Origin: Bacteroidales bacterium
GTDB lineage: Bacteria > Bacteroidota > Bacteroidia > Bacteroidales > P3
NCBI GenBank assembly: GCA_017960475.1
Contig: JAGCZH010000001.1
Span: 45,795-109,794 of the forward strand
DNA length: 64,000 bases
Direction of reading: 5' to 3'
Below, one piece after another: positions 17,783 through 27,740 of the stretch; position 1 is the first letter of the stretch, and the number at the start of each line of letters is the position of its first letter. The notes below the pieces were generated by a model that was not told the DNA's origin, ran no database searches, and worked only from the letters and a program-made list of their open reading frames with translations. Made by a program: the position numbers and the translations under genes.

Positions 17783-18565
17783 ATGAAACGTCCAGTCCGC
17801 AATATATTGATAGCAGTGCTTGTGATAGCCATCGTCATCACCTTTCACACAGTGAGGCGTAATTCTATCATGAGAGGGCTGGAGACTATCATCGTCGGAA
17901 ACCAGAAAGAGTGTCTTCTCTCGGTAGCCGATGTCGACAGCCTTATCATGGAAGCATACCCCACGCTGAAAGAGGAGGATATAAAAAACGTGGACTGCGA
18001 CGGAGTGGAAAAAATGCTCGAAGCACACCCCTACATAGAAGAGGCTTCTGTTGGTATGACAACAGGAGGCAAAATGAAAACAGAAGTGACTCCGGCGATA
18101 CCAGTAGTCAGACTCTTTTATCAAGGCAACGAGTACTACCTGTCATACAATGGCAGATGTCTGCCTTTGGCCGCCAGACACTATCGTCACATCATTGTCG
18201 GGAATGTCGAATCCGAAGAGCCACAGCTGCATAATATCACTGCGTTGAACCTCGCCGACACTTCCAATCACAAACAGCCCGAATCGCTCATGAAAATATG
18301 GAAGATGGCCACATTCCTCCACGACAACAGTCAGTATGACGATGTGTTTGACCAGATATGCATAGATGAGTCGGGCGACATCTGCATAGTACCCAAGCTG
18401 GGCGATATGACAGTGGTGGTTGGCGACACTAACGACCTCGACAAGAAATTCGAGAACCTTTGGGCCTTCTTCGAACAGGGTATAAGCCAGACAGGATGGG
18501 ACACCTACAGCGTAATAAATCTCAAATACAGAGACCAAGTGGTATGCACCAAACGCAAAAGATAA
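17783..18565 (+). CDS. ftsQ: Cell division protein FtsQ
   Basis: Bitopic divisome protein, 260 residues: a short basic N terminus, one membrane helix (ILIAVLVIAIVITF, about residues 8-21), then a periplasmic part starting with a POTRA-like region. Sequence identity in this family is low. The call rests on position between murC and ftsA, topology and length. FtsQ links early and late divisome proteins and scaffolds FtsL and DivIC-type partners. It is probably translated from the long dcw transcript. Confidence 0.87.
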   Translation: MKRPVRNILIAVLVIAIVITFHTVRRNSIMRGLETIIVGNQKECLLSVADVDSLIMEAYPTLKEEDIKNVDCDGVEKMLEAHPYIEEASVGMTTGGKMKTEVTPAIPVVRLFYQGNEYYLSYNGRCLPLAARHYRHIIVGNVESEEPQLHNITALNLADTSNHKQPESLMKIWKMATFLHDNSQYDDVFDQICIDESGDICIVPKLGDMTVVVGDTNDLDKKFENLWAFFEQGISQTGWDTYSVINLKYRDQVVCTKRKR

Positions 18566-18590
18566 CAAATAATCAATAATACCAAACATC

Positions 18591-20111
18591 ATGAACAACC
18601 AGAAAAACATCGTCGTCGGTCTCGACATCGGAACAACAAAAATCGCTTGTTTTATTGGTCAACGCGACGAAAACGGAAAAATCAAAATCATCGGCTTTGG
18701 CAAGACAGAGTCGAGCGGTGTAGAGCGTGGCGTGGTCAAAAACATCAAGGATACGGCAACGTCGATCACCAAAGCGGTAGAGACCGCCTCAGAGCAAGCT
18801 GGCGTGACTGTACACGATGTCTATGTCGGCATTGCAGGTCAGCACATCAAGAGTATCCAAAACATGGGCTCTATCATCATTCCTCCCGAGCACAAATACA
18901 TTGAGCGAGAGGATATTGACCGCCTCATCGAAGAGCAGCGCAACATAGCACTGCCTCCAGGAGAAGACATTATCCACATCTTCCCACAGAACTACATTGT
19001 CGACGGCGAGGAACTCAGCCCCGACAGCAACCCCGTTGGTGTCGCCGGCAAACAGTTGAAGTCCAACTTCCACATTGTCACAGGCAACACTACAAATCTG
19101 CTGAACATTCACGACAGCGTGGAGCGCGCCGGACTAAATATCAAAGGCGTGGTGCTCGAGCCCATCGCGTCGGCATTGGCAGTACTCGACAACACCGACA
19201 AAGAGGCTGGTGTGGTACTTGTTGATATTGGAGGTGGAACCACCGACATCGCTATTTTCCACGAGGGTGTTATACGCCACACCACAGTTCTTCCGTTGGC
19301 AGGCAACGCCATCACCAACGACATCAAAGAGGGCTGCAAGATATTACGTCCCCAGGCGGAGACACTGAAGACACGCTTCGGCTCATGCCTGCCCCAGAAC
19401 GTGAGCGAAAACGACATCATAACCATACCCGGTCTTCGCACACAGCCTCCTCGTGAAATCAGCATGCGTACTCTCGCCACCATCATCAAAGCTCGCACAG
19501 AGACCATCCTGGAACAGGTCGACTATGAAATCAAGAAATCACACCTCGAAAAACGCATCTTCGCAGGAATCGTACTTACTGGCGGCGGCGCACAGCTGAA
19601 ACACATAAAAGAACTCACCGAATTCATCACCGGCATAGACGCACGCATAGGCCTTCCCGACGAACACATAGACAAAGATACCGACAAAGAGATTATAAAC
19701 ACCATGTATGCCACCGGCATAGGTCTGGTACTCTATGGCTTCGACGAGATAGACGAAATGCACCAATACGAGATTGAAAGCGAAGAAGAGGCAGACACTA
19801 GTGTCGATAACAAACCCAAATTCGAGGAGACAAAAGAACCTGTGAAAGAGGAGGAACTTAACGCCTTCGGCGGCAACGACATCTTCGCCGATATGCCACA
19901 ACCGAAATTCGGCAACGAGAAGAATAAAACCTTCCATCCCGCTGACGATGTAGAGGATGACATAACCGAAGATTTCGATCCAAAAACAGATTCTGATAAA
20001 GGTAAACGCCGTTTCGGACTCCAAGTGTCGAAAGCCATCGAAAAATACTTCAACAAAGTCTTCAACGACGGTTCTATACGTAACGAGGGAAGAGAAGAAA
20101 CCGAGTTGTAG
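18591..20111 (+). CDS. ftsA: Cell division actin-like ATPase FtsA
   Basis: Actin-fold protein that tethers FtsZ to the membrane, 506 residues. It shows phosphate-1 GLDIGTTKIACFIG (from residue 10), VDIGGGTTDIAIF (phosphate 2), and the adenosine motif VLTGGGAQLKHI. The SHS2-like 1C domain is present (KNIKDTATSI...). After the core (about residue 400) comes an acidic spacer of about 80 residues. The C terminus FGLQVSKAIEKYFNKVF looks like the amphipathic membrane-targeting helix, displaced from the very end by about 18 residues. Confidence 0.95.
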   Translation: MNNQKNIVVGLDIGTTKIACFIGQRDENGKIKIIGFGKTESSGVERGVVKNIKDTATSITKAVETASEQAGVTVHDVYVGIAGQHIKSIQNMGSIIIPPEHKYIEREDIDRLIEEQRNIALPPGEDIIHIFPQNYIVDGEELSPDSNPVGVAGKQLKSNFHIVTGNTTNLLNIHDSVERAGLNIKGVVLEPIASALAVLDNTDKEAGVVLVDIGGGTTDIAIFHEGVIRHTTVLPLAGNAITNDIKEGCKILRPQAETLKTRFGSCLPQNVSENDIITIPGLRTQPPREISMRTLATIIKARTETILEQVDYEIKKSHLEKRIFAGIVLTGGGAQLKHIKELTEFITGIDARIGLPDEHIDKDTDKEIINTMYATGIGLVLYGFDEIDEMHQYEIESEEEADTSVDNKPKFEETKEPVKEEELNAFGGNDIFADMPQPKFGNEKNKTFHPADDVEDDITEDFDPKTDSDKGKRRFGLQVSKAIEKYFNKVFNDGSIRNEGREETEL

Positions 20112-20331
20112 TCCTGTATCATATTGGTCTATAAGCAAATACCTTATTGGTAAGTTATCCAAATGAAAAAAATTGAATAACAAAATACCAATGGTTGATA
20201 ACATTGTTAATAACAAACATATAACAACAATCCGGCGACAAAAGTTTTTCAGTATTTTTACAAATCATTACTCAACGCATATATCACATACAAATACCTT
20301 ATAACCAACCATCTGAACAGAAATAAGTATA

Positions 20332-22284
20332 ATGGAAGACAGCACAATTTCGATGAATATAGAGCCTACAGACCAGCAAGGCAACTCGTTTATGCCAAAT
20401 TCAATGAACATGGAATTTGAGCCTCTCCACGAAGGCCCTGCCAAAATCAAAGTAATCGGTGTCGGCGGCGGTGGCGGCAACGCAGTAAATCACATGTATC
20501 GCCAGGGCATCCACGGCGTGGAATTCATTGTCTGCAACACCGACAAAAAGGCTCTTGACGCAAGCCCCGTACCTAACAAGATTATTCTTGGTAAACTGGG
20601 TGCCGGCAATGTGCCAGAGCATGCCCGCGAGATGGCATTGAAGCACAAAGATGAGATTCGTGAGGCCATCTCCAACGACACTCAGATGCTTTTCATCACC
20701 GCTGGTATGGGTGGCGGCACCGGAACAGGAGCAGCTCCTATCATTGCTGAAATAGCCAAGGGTATTGAACTCGACGACGATATGGTAAATCGCATTCTGG
20801 TTGTTGCCATCGTCACCGAACCATTCTCATTTGAAGGCTCAAAGCGCAAAAAACAAGCTATCGAAGGCATCGAGGAACTGAGAAAACATGTCGACGCAAT
20901 TCTCGTAATCAATAACGACAAACTACGCAAACTTGGAAACCTGACATTGAAAGAAGCCTTCAGTCAAGCCGACGACGTGTTACTCACCGCAGCCAAAGGT
21001 ATAGCTGAGATAATCACTGTATCAGCATACGTCAACATCGACTTCCGCGATGTCAACACAGTAATGGAGAAGAGTGGTACAGCTCTTATGGGAGCCGGCG
21101 AAGGCAGAGGCGAGAACCGCGCACGCCAAGCTATAGAGGCAGCAACAACATCTGTACTACTCAACGACAACGATATCTCAGGCGCCAAAAACATACTTCT
21201 CTATTTCTCGTGCTCTCCCGAACACCAAATCACCATGGACGAGCTCAACGAGGTCACCGACTACCTGTCGGAACGCACCGGTGGCAACAGCGCGAATGTC
21301 ATTTGGGGTATCGGCGACGACGAGAGCCTTAACGATGAATTACGCATCACCCTCATCGCCACGGGATTTGAGCCCCTCCCCGGACCAAGATTTCACGAAC
21401 TTCCCGACATCAACAGCGAGAAAGAAAAAGAGAACAACGAGAAAAATGTCGAGCAGCCCAAAGCCGAGGATATCCATGAGGCACCTGTGGACGAATTCGG
21501 CACACACATCGTTCACAAAGTAGCCCCTGTTGTCATCACAACTGAACAGGTTCAAACAAACAATGCCAGCGAGACAACAGCCGCGGCAACAAGAACAGTA
21601 ACCCCACTTTTCGACAATCCTGAGCCAGTAAAATGCGACGAAAAAGACTACAATCCTTTCGACAGCATGCAAAGCCAGGAAATCAACGGCAAACGATACC
21701 TATCCCTTGAAGCCGTTTCTGAGACCGAGATTGAGGAACCCATAGAAGACACTATTGAAGAGAAGCAGGAAATAACCGGCAACAGTCACCTTGACGAAAT
21801 CAGAGTCATCTCAAGGGCTGCAACCATGCAGGCCGCGACAGTCAAAGTTTCAGAGCCCGTGTTCCAAATCGAGGCTACTGAGGCTTACGAGGCTACCCCT
21901 AGCGAAAAGTCAGTCCTTAACCAGACTCCTGTTTTCAATGAGCCTACAAAAACCGTTGATAATGTAACCTTCCACGACACCATCACTTCGGAGCTCATGC
22001 AGCGTCACAGCGTTGCCGAACAAGCCGAGAAAGCAATGAAGGGCAACAGCATTGGCGAAGACGAAATGGCAAAACGTATGGAGCGCATTCGTCGTATGAA
22101 CGACCTGCTGCACAACGATCCCAACGGTCCTAACAAGATCGAGCAGATGACGACTGAGGATTTGACCGGCGAGGTATTATACCACACTCCAAACTCGGCG
22201 GAAAGCGATGCGGCTCGCACACGTCTTTCCTCTAACGGCTTCGTATCGCAAGGCATGAACTTGTTCAATGACCTGCCCGATTGA
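20332..22284 (+). CDS. ftsZ: Cell division GTPase FtsZ with extended C-terminal linker
   Basis: Tubulin-like GTPase that forms the Z-ring. 650 residues, much longer than the 380-430 residues common elsewhere. The GTPase core (about residues 35-345) has GVGGGGGNAVNHM, the tubulin signature GMGGGTGTGAAP (about 126-137) and the T7-type NIDFRDV segment. After residue 345 follows an acidic, low-complexity linker of about 270 residues rich in E, T, P and V, ending in NGFVSQGMNLFNDLPD, which probably includes the conserved peptide that binds FtsA. It is separated from ftsA by a 220-base gap and ends at a strong terminator. Confidence 0.95.
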   Translation: MEDSTISMNIEPTDQQGNSFMPNSMNMEFEPLHEGPAKIKVIGVGGGGGNAVNHMYRQGIHGVEFIVCNTDKKALDASPVPNKIILGKLGAGNVPEHAREMALKHKDEIREAISNDTQMLFITAGMGGGTGTGAAPIIAEIAKGIELDDDMVNRILVVAIVTEPFSFEGSKRKKQAIEGIEELRKHVDAILVINNDKLRKLGNLTLKEAFSQADDVLLTAAKGIAEIITVSAYVNIDFRDVNTVMEKSGTALMGAGEGRGENRARQAIEAATTSVLLNDNDISGAKNILLYFSCSPEHQITMDELNEVTDYLSERTGGNSANVIWGIGDDESLNDELRITLIATGFEPLPGPRFHELPDINSEKEKENNEKNVEQPKAEDIHEAPVDEFGTHIVHKVAPVVITTEQVQTNNASETTAAATRTVTPLFDNPEPVKCDEKDYNPFDSMQSQEINGKRYLSLEAVSETEIEEPIEDTIEEKQEITGNSHLDEIRVISRAATMQAATVKVSEPVFQIEATEAYEATPSEKSVLNQTPVFNEPTKTVDNVTFHDTITSELMQRHSVAEQAEKAMKGNSIGEDEMAKRMERIRRMNDLLHNDPNGPNKIEQMTTEDLTGEVLYHTPNSAESDAARTRLSSNGFVSQGMNLFNDLPD

Positions 22285-22331
22285 TGCTCCCCAAACCCGC
22301 AAAATACATCTTTGAAAACACATACATGAAA

Positions 22332-22361
22332 AACGTCCTGACGCACCAGGGCGTTTTTTTT
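22332..22361 (+). terminator. Terminator of the dcw cluster
   Basis: AACGTCCTG (22332-22340), a 6-nt loop, CAGGGCGTT (22347-22355) with one G-U pair, then a T run. It closes the long cluster after ftsZ. Confidence 0.9.
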
Positions 22362-22428
22362 CTCTAAAAGGTTGAGAAAACACTACCTGACAAGGAAGAT
22401 AAAAACCCTTTTTATCATCAAAAAAATG

Positions 22429-22436
22429 TAAATTTG
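22429..22436 (+). promoter_or_regulatory. -7 element upstream of EamA transporter
   Basis: TAAATTTG matches TAnnTTTG exactly. A T-rich stretch (CCCTTTTTATC) sits at about the -33 distance without an exact TTTG. The start codon is 47 bases downstream. Confidence 0.6.
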
Positions 22437-22482
22437 CAACTTCTTTTGTAACTACCGTTCTGCTGTAACGACTGATATATCA

Positions 22483-23394
22483 ATGAGAAAAATACAAAAC
22501 AACAAAAAAATATTTGGCACTATATGCGGTATTGGCGCAGCAATATGCTATGGCACCAACCCCATAGGAGCGGAACTGTACAAAGATGGCATGGAGCCTC
22601 CAAGCGTTCTTTTTTGGCGATTTGGGCTGGCATGGGTAATAATATTGTTCTTAATGCTGGTTCGTAAAGAGAGCCTACGTATCAACAAAAAAGAATTTGA
22701 GGCAGTCAGTGCGCTAGGACTTCTTTTCCTAGCCTCGTCTTTGACATTATACGAAAGCTTTAAACTGATGTCGGTGGGAGTGGCATCCACGATACTATTC
22801 GTATATCCCGTTATTACCGCGGCGATCATGACATTTATTTTCAAGGAGAGACTGACGGTGAAGACCGCGATATCGATAGCACTATCATTCGTAGGTGTGA
22901 TGATGCTCTACTGGACTCCTGGAGGCAAGACTCTTGACACCCTAGGTGTGGTTCTAGTGTTAGTATCGGCAATAACCTACGCCATATACATAATAGTTAT
23001 GAACCGCTCCAATTTGAGGATGTCCTCGTTCAAAATCAACTTTTATGTTTTAATATATTGTGCTTTGGGCAATCTTGTCATTGCAATAATCGACGGCGGA
23101 AGACTCCAAGTCCCGACCTCGGCCTCAAACTGGTTGCTGGTTGGCTGGCTGGCGATAGTTCCAGCCATCCTTGCTCTTGTCATGATGGTATACTCGGCAA
23201 AATACATTGGTTCTACGCCCACGGCGATTATGGGCGCATTGGAACCACTCACAGCCGTTCTGATAGGCATTTTCCTTTTCGGAGAAAGCTTCAACTGGCG
23301 ACTGGCAATAGGCATAGCACTGATTTTTTCCGCGGTGATTATTATAGCTTTGCAAAGCAATAAAAGAATTGATAATACGTTACAGAAAGAATAA
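22483..23394 (+). CDS. EamA/DMT-superfamily exporter
   Basis: Integral membrane protein of 303 residues with ten predicted helices arranged as two EamA repeats (about residues 10-145 and 158-293). The first repeat begins GTICGIGAAICYGTNPIGAELY and the second LGVVLVLVSAITYAIYIIVMN, with the typical PTAIMGALEPLTAVLIGIFLFGE motif near the end. Members export small metabolites or drugs. The substrate cannot be inferred. It has its own promoter and stands apart from the ftsZ unit. Confidence 0.9.
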   Translation: MRKIQNNKKIFGTICGIGAAICYGTNPIGAELYKDGMEPPSVLFWRFGLAWVIILFLMLVRKESLRINKKEFEAVSALGLLFLASSLTLYESFKLMSVGVASTILFVYPVITAAIMTFIFKERLTVKTAISIALSFVGVMMLYWTPGGKTLDTLGVVLVLVSAITYAIYIIVMNRSNLRMSSFKINFYVLIYCALGNLVIAIIDGGRLQVPTSASNWLLVGWLAIVPAILALVMMVYSAKYIGSTPTAIMGALEPLTAVLIGIFLFGESFNWRLAIGIALIFSAVIIIALQSNKRIDNTLQKE

Positions 23395-23459
23395 CGAAAA
23401 AACTCATTCACCCGATTGTTTAACGAACTTCTAAACCAAAATCTGAGAAAACATAATCC

Positions 23460-24530
23460 ATGTCACACATAACACTGCTGCTGATTTTCTTGCTTGGAGC
23501 CATGGCTATATCATTCCTATGCTCGATTCTTGAGTCGGTACTGATGTCCACCCCTCTATCGTATATTTCCATGCGCGAAGATGAAGGATACAAGCAGGCC
23601 ACAAGATTCAAAGGATACAAAACCGACAACGGCAAACCCATTGCCGCAATATTATCGCTCAACACTATCGCAAACACCATAGGCGCAGCTGGTGTAGGAG
23701 CTCAAGCCACACAGGCCTTTGGCAGCCAATGGTTCGGACTGGTGTCGGCAATAACAACGATACTCATTTTGGTTTTCTCGGAAATAATTCCCAAAACCAT
23801 AGGAACAACCTATTGGAAAAAACTGATGGGATTCACAACAGGCACCATCAGGTTTCTCATTGTACTCATGTACCCCCTGGTACTCTTGATAGGACTTCTG
23901 ACCCGACTCGTTGCCGGAAAGGAAGACGAGACATCAGTAAGCCGTGAGGAGGTCGCCGCCATGGCCGATGTAGGCGAAGATGAGGGTGTCCTTGACGAAG
24001 ACGAGAACAAAATCATCCAAAACGTCATCAAACTTGACGATGTCAAAGCCTACGACGTCATGACCCCACGAGCTGTCGCTGCTGTGGCACCCGAGTCAAT
24101 GACCCTGCGTGAATTCTACGAAGAGGAGGAGTGCAGTCACTTCAGCCGCATACCTGTGTATGCTGACGACCCTGAATTCATAACTGGATATATATTGCGC
24201 AGTGACGCCCTGGAGGACCTCGCCGAAGACCATTTCGACAAAACCCTAAAAGAGATAAAACGCGACATCCCTCTCTTCAACGAAGAGCAGTCAATAAGCG
24301 ATATATGGGAGTCGCTACTGAAACAGAAGGTACAGATAGCCATCATCATCGACGAATATGGCGGATTCCAAGGCATTCTGACTCTGGAAGACATTATCGA
24401 AACAATATTTGGATTGGAAATCATCGACGAGAACGATGAAGTGACCGACATGCAGCAATATGCCCGTGAACGCTGGCAACAGCGACAGAAAAGGTTCCAA
24501 AAGGTTCACGTAGATAAAAGCGATAAATGA
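23460..24530 (+). CDS. CNNM-type (DUF21) transporter with CBS pair
   Basis: A 356-residue membrane protein. The N-terminal DUF21/CNNM domain has about four helices (residues 1-150, including [12 protein letters not shown]). It is followed by an acidic linker and a CBS pair ([15 protein letters not shown], then [28 protein letters not shown]). The family (CorC/CorB/CNNM) exports Mg2+ or related cations. The CorC_HlyC C-terminal domain found in many relatives is missing, and the protein ends soon after the second CBS motif. The stop codon overlaps the mnmA start (ATGA), so the two genes are translationally coupled. Confidence 0.9.
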   Translation: MSHITLLLIFLLGAMAISFLCSILESVLMSTPLSYISMREDEGYKQATRFKGYKTDNGKPIAAILSLNTIANTIGAAGVGAQATQAFGSQWFGLVSAITTILILVFSEIIPKTIGTTYWKKLMGFTTGTIRFLIVLMYPLVLLIGLLTRLVAGKEDETSVSREEVAAMADVGEDEGVLDEDENKIIQNVIKLDDVKAYDVMTPRAVAAVAPESMTLREFYEEEECSHFSRIPVYADDPEFITGYILRSDALEDLAEDHFDKTLKEIKRDIPLFNEEQSISDIWESLLKQKVQIAIIIDEYGGFQGILTLEDIIETIFGLEIIDENDEVTDMQQYARERWQQRQKRFQKVHVDKSDK

Positions 24531-25627
24531 ATATAGCCGCACTTGTATCGGGAGGCGTTGACAGCTCTGTGGTTGTCCATCTGCTCAAGGAGCAGGGCTA
24601 CGACCCGGTGATTTTTTATATCCGCATAGGTATGGAGGCGGAAGATGGTTTTATTGACTGTCCCGCCGAAGAGGATATAGAGATAACAAGCTATATAGCA
24701 AAAAAATACGGCTGCCGCTTTGAGGAGATAAACCTTCACAAAGAATACTGGGACAACGTGGTGAGCTACACCATTGACTCAGTCCGCAAAGGTCTTACGC
24801 CAAACCCCGATGTCATGTGCAACAAGCTGATAAAATTCGGCGCCTTTGAAGAGAAATGCGGCAAGGATTTCGACCGCATAGCCACAGGGCATTATGCAAC
24901 CTCTGAGATTATAGACGGGACAACCTTCCTCGCCACAGCCAAAGACCCTCTTAAAGACCAGACCGATTTTCTCACTCAGCTCACATACCCACAGATAGCC
25001 AAAGCAATGTTCCCCATAGGACATCTGATGAAAAGCGAGGTACGACAGATAGCCCATGAGGCCAAGCTGCCATCCGCCGAGCGCAAAGACAGCCAGGGTA
25101 TATGTTTCCTCGGCAAGATAAACTACAACGATTTCCTGCGCCGATATCTAGGAGAGAAAGAAGGCAAAATTATCGAACTCGAGACTGGCAAAGTGTTAGG
25201 CTCGCACAAAGGCTACTGGTTCCATACCATCGGGCAGCGAAAAGGTTTGTTCCTTAGCGGCGGACCTTGGTTTGTGGTAAAAAAAGACATAGAGAATAAT
25301 GTCCTCTATGTTTCGCAGGGCTATACCCCCGAAGCCCAGTACGGAAAAGAGATAGACTTGTTGGGGTTCCACTACCTAAGCGCAGACATCTGGAACACGC
25401 CCGCCGACGGCAGTACCGTCGACGACTGGAGCATCCCTGTCAAATTCAAAATACGTCACACACCCGACTTCGCACAAGGGTACCTCACCCGTATCGCCGA
25501 CCCCGTGTACGGCACACTTTTCCACCTTAGCAGCGACATCAAGATTCAAGGCATTGCCGCCGGACAATATGCCTCAATCTACGACAACGATGCCCACCTC
25601 CTTGTCGCCTCGGGAATGATAGCCTAA
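24527..25627 (+). CDS. mnmA: tRNA-uridine 2-sulfurtransferase MnmA
   Basis: Cytoplasmic enzyme that thiolates U34 of Lys, Glu and Gln tRNAs. 366 residues. The ATP-binding PP-loop SGGVDSS is at residues 8-14, the catalytic cysteine is Cys98 in NPDVMCN, and its disulfide partner is Cys193 in GICFLG. The central HTIGQRKGL and the C-terminal beta-barrel are present. Sulfur should come from an IscS/TusE-type relay encoded elsewhere. It overlaps the CNNM gene by four bases and converges on the lipoprotein at 25638 with only 10 bases between. Confidence 0.96.
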   Translation: MNIAALVSGGVDSSVVVHLLKEQGYDPVIFYIRIGMEAEDGFIDCPAEEDIEITSYIAKKYGCRFEEINLHKEYWDNVVSYTIDSVRKGLTPNPDVMCNKLIKFGAFEEKCGKDFDRIATGHYATSEIIDGTTFLATAKDPLKDQTDFLTQLTYPQIAKAMFPIGHLMKSEVRQIAHEAKLPSAERKDSQGICFLGKINYNDFLRRYLGEKEGKIIELETGKVLGSHKGYWFHTIGQRKGLFLSGGPWFVVKKDIENNVLYVSQGYTPEAQYGKEIDLLGFHYLSADIWNTPADGSTVDDWSIPVKFKIRHTPDFAQGYLTRIADPVYGTLFHLSSDIKIQGIAAGQYASIYDNDAHLLVASGMIA

Positions 25628-25637
25628 AAACATTGGT

Positions 25638-26066
25638 TTATTTTTCGACTGGTTGCAGCGTCACATTCAACGTCTTTGTCGCTGAGCCTTCATACCAATT
25701 TCCGTCGCCGTCTGTGAGTTCAGAGTGTTGGAATGTTACAGGAACAGTGTCGTTCTTGTATAGACCGTTCTCTGCGCCGTCAATATCAGTGAAAGCGACA
25801 TCAAAGGTATTAGTCTCAACAGGGAAATCATTTATCAGCAAAGCATAACTACCGTCGGATTTTGTGGTATCTTTGACCCATCTCGTTTCGACTTCAATGC
25901 CTGTTATAGGATTTCCGTTCGGATCGGAGACCTTGCCCTTTATTTTGTAATCAGCTACCGGACATCCGTATTCCGATACCATCTCATCGCACGAGACATT
26001 GATTCCCAACAGTCCCGCCAACGACACCAGCAGCCAGTTTTTCAGTCTAAGATACTTGATTTTCAT
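25638..26066 (-). CDS. Small lipoprotein with carboxypeptidase-regulatory-like fold
   Basis: A 142-residue protein with a lipobox (GINVSC, Cys26) after NWLLVSLAGLLG. It is followed by YGCPVADYKIKGKVSDPNGNPITGIEV, typical of a carboxypeptidase-regulatory (CarboxypepD_reg-like) beta-sandwich. The N-terminal pattern (LKNWLLVSL...SCDEM..YGCPVADYKIKGKV) resembles Bacteroidetes lipoproteins annotated as radical SAM-associated; this is recalled, not searched. No radical SAM gene is nearby, so this would be an orphan member. A tandem array and hairpin repeat copy B fill the upstream region. Confidence 0.75.
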   Translation of the reverse strand: MKIKYLRLKNWLLVSLAGLLGINVSCDEMVSEYGCPVADYKIKGKVSDPNGNPITGIEVETRWVKDTTKSDGSYALLINDFPVETNTFDVAFTDIDGAENGLYKNDTVPVTFQHSELTDGDGNWYEGSATKTLNVTLQPVEK

Positions 26067-26071
26067 ATCTA

Positions 26072-26162
26072 TATAGGTTTTATAGGAGCGCTTCGCTTAA
26101 AGGATTATAAAGGTTGGAAAGGTTTTAAAGGATAAAAAGGTTAAAAGGGTTTAAAGGGGTTT
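26072..26162 (-). repeat. Tandem array 5' of the small lipoprotein gene
   Basis: On the gene strand, degenerate CCTTTTAA / CCTTTATAATCC units, as at 2148. The array, a spacer, a hairpin repeat and AATT-rich DNA together form a composite block of about 260 bp that resembles the one at 2148-2417. Confidence 0.8.
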
Positions 26163-26182
26163 AGTGATGGTGGAAAGATTCT

Positions 26183-26313
26183 GAAGTAAAAGTGGGAGTT
26201 AAAGAGGGAGTTAAAATGGGAGTAAAAGTGGACAAATGAATATGTATTGTCCTGCGCGCAGCGCATAACTTCCTTTTTAACTTCAATCGAAGATTAACTT
26301 CCTTTTATTTTCC
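26183..26313. repeat. Composite hairpin repeat, copy B
   Basis: Four left-arm units, the core GGACAAATGAATATG...ATTGTCC identical to copy A, the GC knot TGCGCGCAGCGC, then the right arm AACTTCC-TTTTT-AACTTCA-ATCGAAGATT-AACTTCC. Same chromosomal orientation as copies A, C and D. The stretch from 26314 to 26460 holds A/T-rich DNA and nothing gene-like. Confidence 0.9.
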
Positions 26314-26460
26314 ATTGTTTTGAATTTTAAATTTTCAACTTTCTTCACTGGATTATTTTTATTTTCAAGGTGTTCAGTTGCCTCATCAAGCTCGGCAGGC
26401 ATACCACCCCTTCGGGGTGCAATTTACAATTTTATTTAAGAAGTACGCAGTGTTCTCCGT

Positions 26461-27531
26461 TCATCCCACCGACGCTTTCAGTTTCTCAGCGTTCTCGGCC
26501 AGCTGCAAGGCTTCTATGCAATCCTCTATGTCGCCATCCATGAATGCCGGCAAGTTATGCATAGACCAACCGATACGGTGGTCGGTGACGCGGCTCTGTG
26601 GATAGTTGTATGTGCGTACCTTCTCCGAGCGGTCGCCTGTGGCGACCATTGTCTTGCGCTTGGAGGAGAGTTCCTCCATGTACTTGTTATACTCACGCTC
26701 ATAGAGTCGTGTACGAAGGATACTTATAGCCTTCTCCTTATTCTTGATCTGACTCTTCTGGTCTTGCATAGATACGACAATGCCTGTAGGGATATGAGTC
26801 AGACGCACAGCGGAATATGTAGTATTCACACACTGACCGCCAGGGCCACTGGCACAGAAAGTATCAATACGCACATCACTCATATTCAACTCGACATCAA
26901 ACTCCTCGGCCTCCGGCAGTACAACCACGCCCGCCGCAGAGGTGTGGATACGTCCCTGTGTCTCCGTGGCTGGCACACGCTGCACACGGTGCACACCACT
27001 TTCATATTTCAGCAAGCCATACACACCCTCGCCAGTGACGGTAAAGGTGATGTCCTTATATCCTCCGGAAGTGCCCTCGTTGAAATCTGTAACCTCGACT
27101 TTCCAGTGTTTCTTCTCGCAAAAACGTGTATACATGCGGAACAAATCGCCTGCGAATATGCAAGCCTCATCACCACCGGTGCCACCACGGATCTCGACAA
27201 CAGCATTTTTAGAATCGGTAGGATCCGCGGGGATAAGAAGCAGACGAATCTCATTCTCCATAGGCTCGCGGCGGTCCTGGCAAGCAGCAAGCTCATCTTT
27301 AGCCATCTCACGCAATTCAGGGTCTTTCTCTGTCTCGAGTAGCTCTTTACACTCGTTAATGGTGTTGAGCAACGCTTTGTACTCATGATAAGCTTTTACC
27401 ACAGGCTGCAGGTCCTTATAGTCTTTGCTTAACTTGACATAACGCTTCATATCCGCCGTAATAGCGGGGTCATTCATTTGCTCCTCTATCTCCTGATAGC
27501 GGGAATATATAGCTTCTAGTTTATCTAACAT
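26461..27531 (-). CDS. prfA: Peptide chain release factor 1
   Basis: Class I release factor for UAA and UAG, 356 residues. The codon-recognition tripeptide PAT occurs in RVPATETQGRIHTSA. The hydrolysis motif GGQ is at residues 231-233 (SGPGGQCVNTT). The pattern identifies RF1 rather than RF2 (SPF). The glutamine of GGQ is expected to be methylated by PrmC, whose gene lies about 3.4 kb away at 30028. A -7 element is at 27580-27587. Confidence 0.97.
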   Translation of the reverse strand: MLDKLEAIYSRYQEIEEQMNDPAITADMKRYVKLSKDYKDLQPVVKAYHEYKALLNTINECKELLETEKDPELREMAKDELAACQDRREPMENEIRLLLIPADPTDSKNAVVEIRGGTGGDEACIFAGDLFRMYTRFCEKKHWKVEVTDFNEGTSGGYKDITFTVTGEGVYGLLKYESGVHRVQRVPATETQGRIHTSAAGVVVLPEAEEFDVELNMSDVRIDTFCASGPGGQCVNTTYSAVRLTHIPTGIVVSMQDQKSQIKNKEKAISILRTRLYEREYNKYMEELSSKRKTMVATGDRSEKVRTYNYPQSRVTDHRIGWSMHNLPAFMDGDIEDCIEALQLAENAEKLKASVG

Positions 27532-27579
27532 ACTAACTACAAAAAAATTAAATCGAGAGTTGCAGACTCAATTATTTTG

Positions 27580-27587
27580 CAAAAATA
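27580..27587 (-). promoter_or_regulatory. -7 element of prfA
   Basis: TATTTTTG on the - strand matches TAnnTTTG. Upstream is T-rich without an exact TTTG. The leader is about 45 bases. Confidence 0.6.
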
Positions 27588-27669
27588 CTAAAAAATATTT
27601 GATTACAAGGTTTCTTTAGGCGTTGGAGGTCTAAAAAACAATATAAGAAATCAATTATTTATAAAAACA

Positions 27670-27701
27670 TTTGCACAGGTCGATTTTTATGTATAATTTT
27701 G
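27670..27701 (+). promoter_or_regulatory. Promoter of iorAB
   Basis: TTTG (27670-27673), a 20-base spacer, TAATTTTG (27694-27701): a full Bacteroidetes-type promoter. The start codon follows about 40 bases later. Confidence 0.75.
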
Positions 27702-27740
27702 CAAAATTGAAACTTAATCTCTAATTAAATATACAACGAC

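Noticed and set aside
20112..20331. Clear separate promoter for ftsZ
   Set aside because: The 220-base gap is A/T-rich with TATTTTTA near 20253, but no consensus -7/-33 pair; I cannot support a promoter call.
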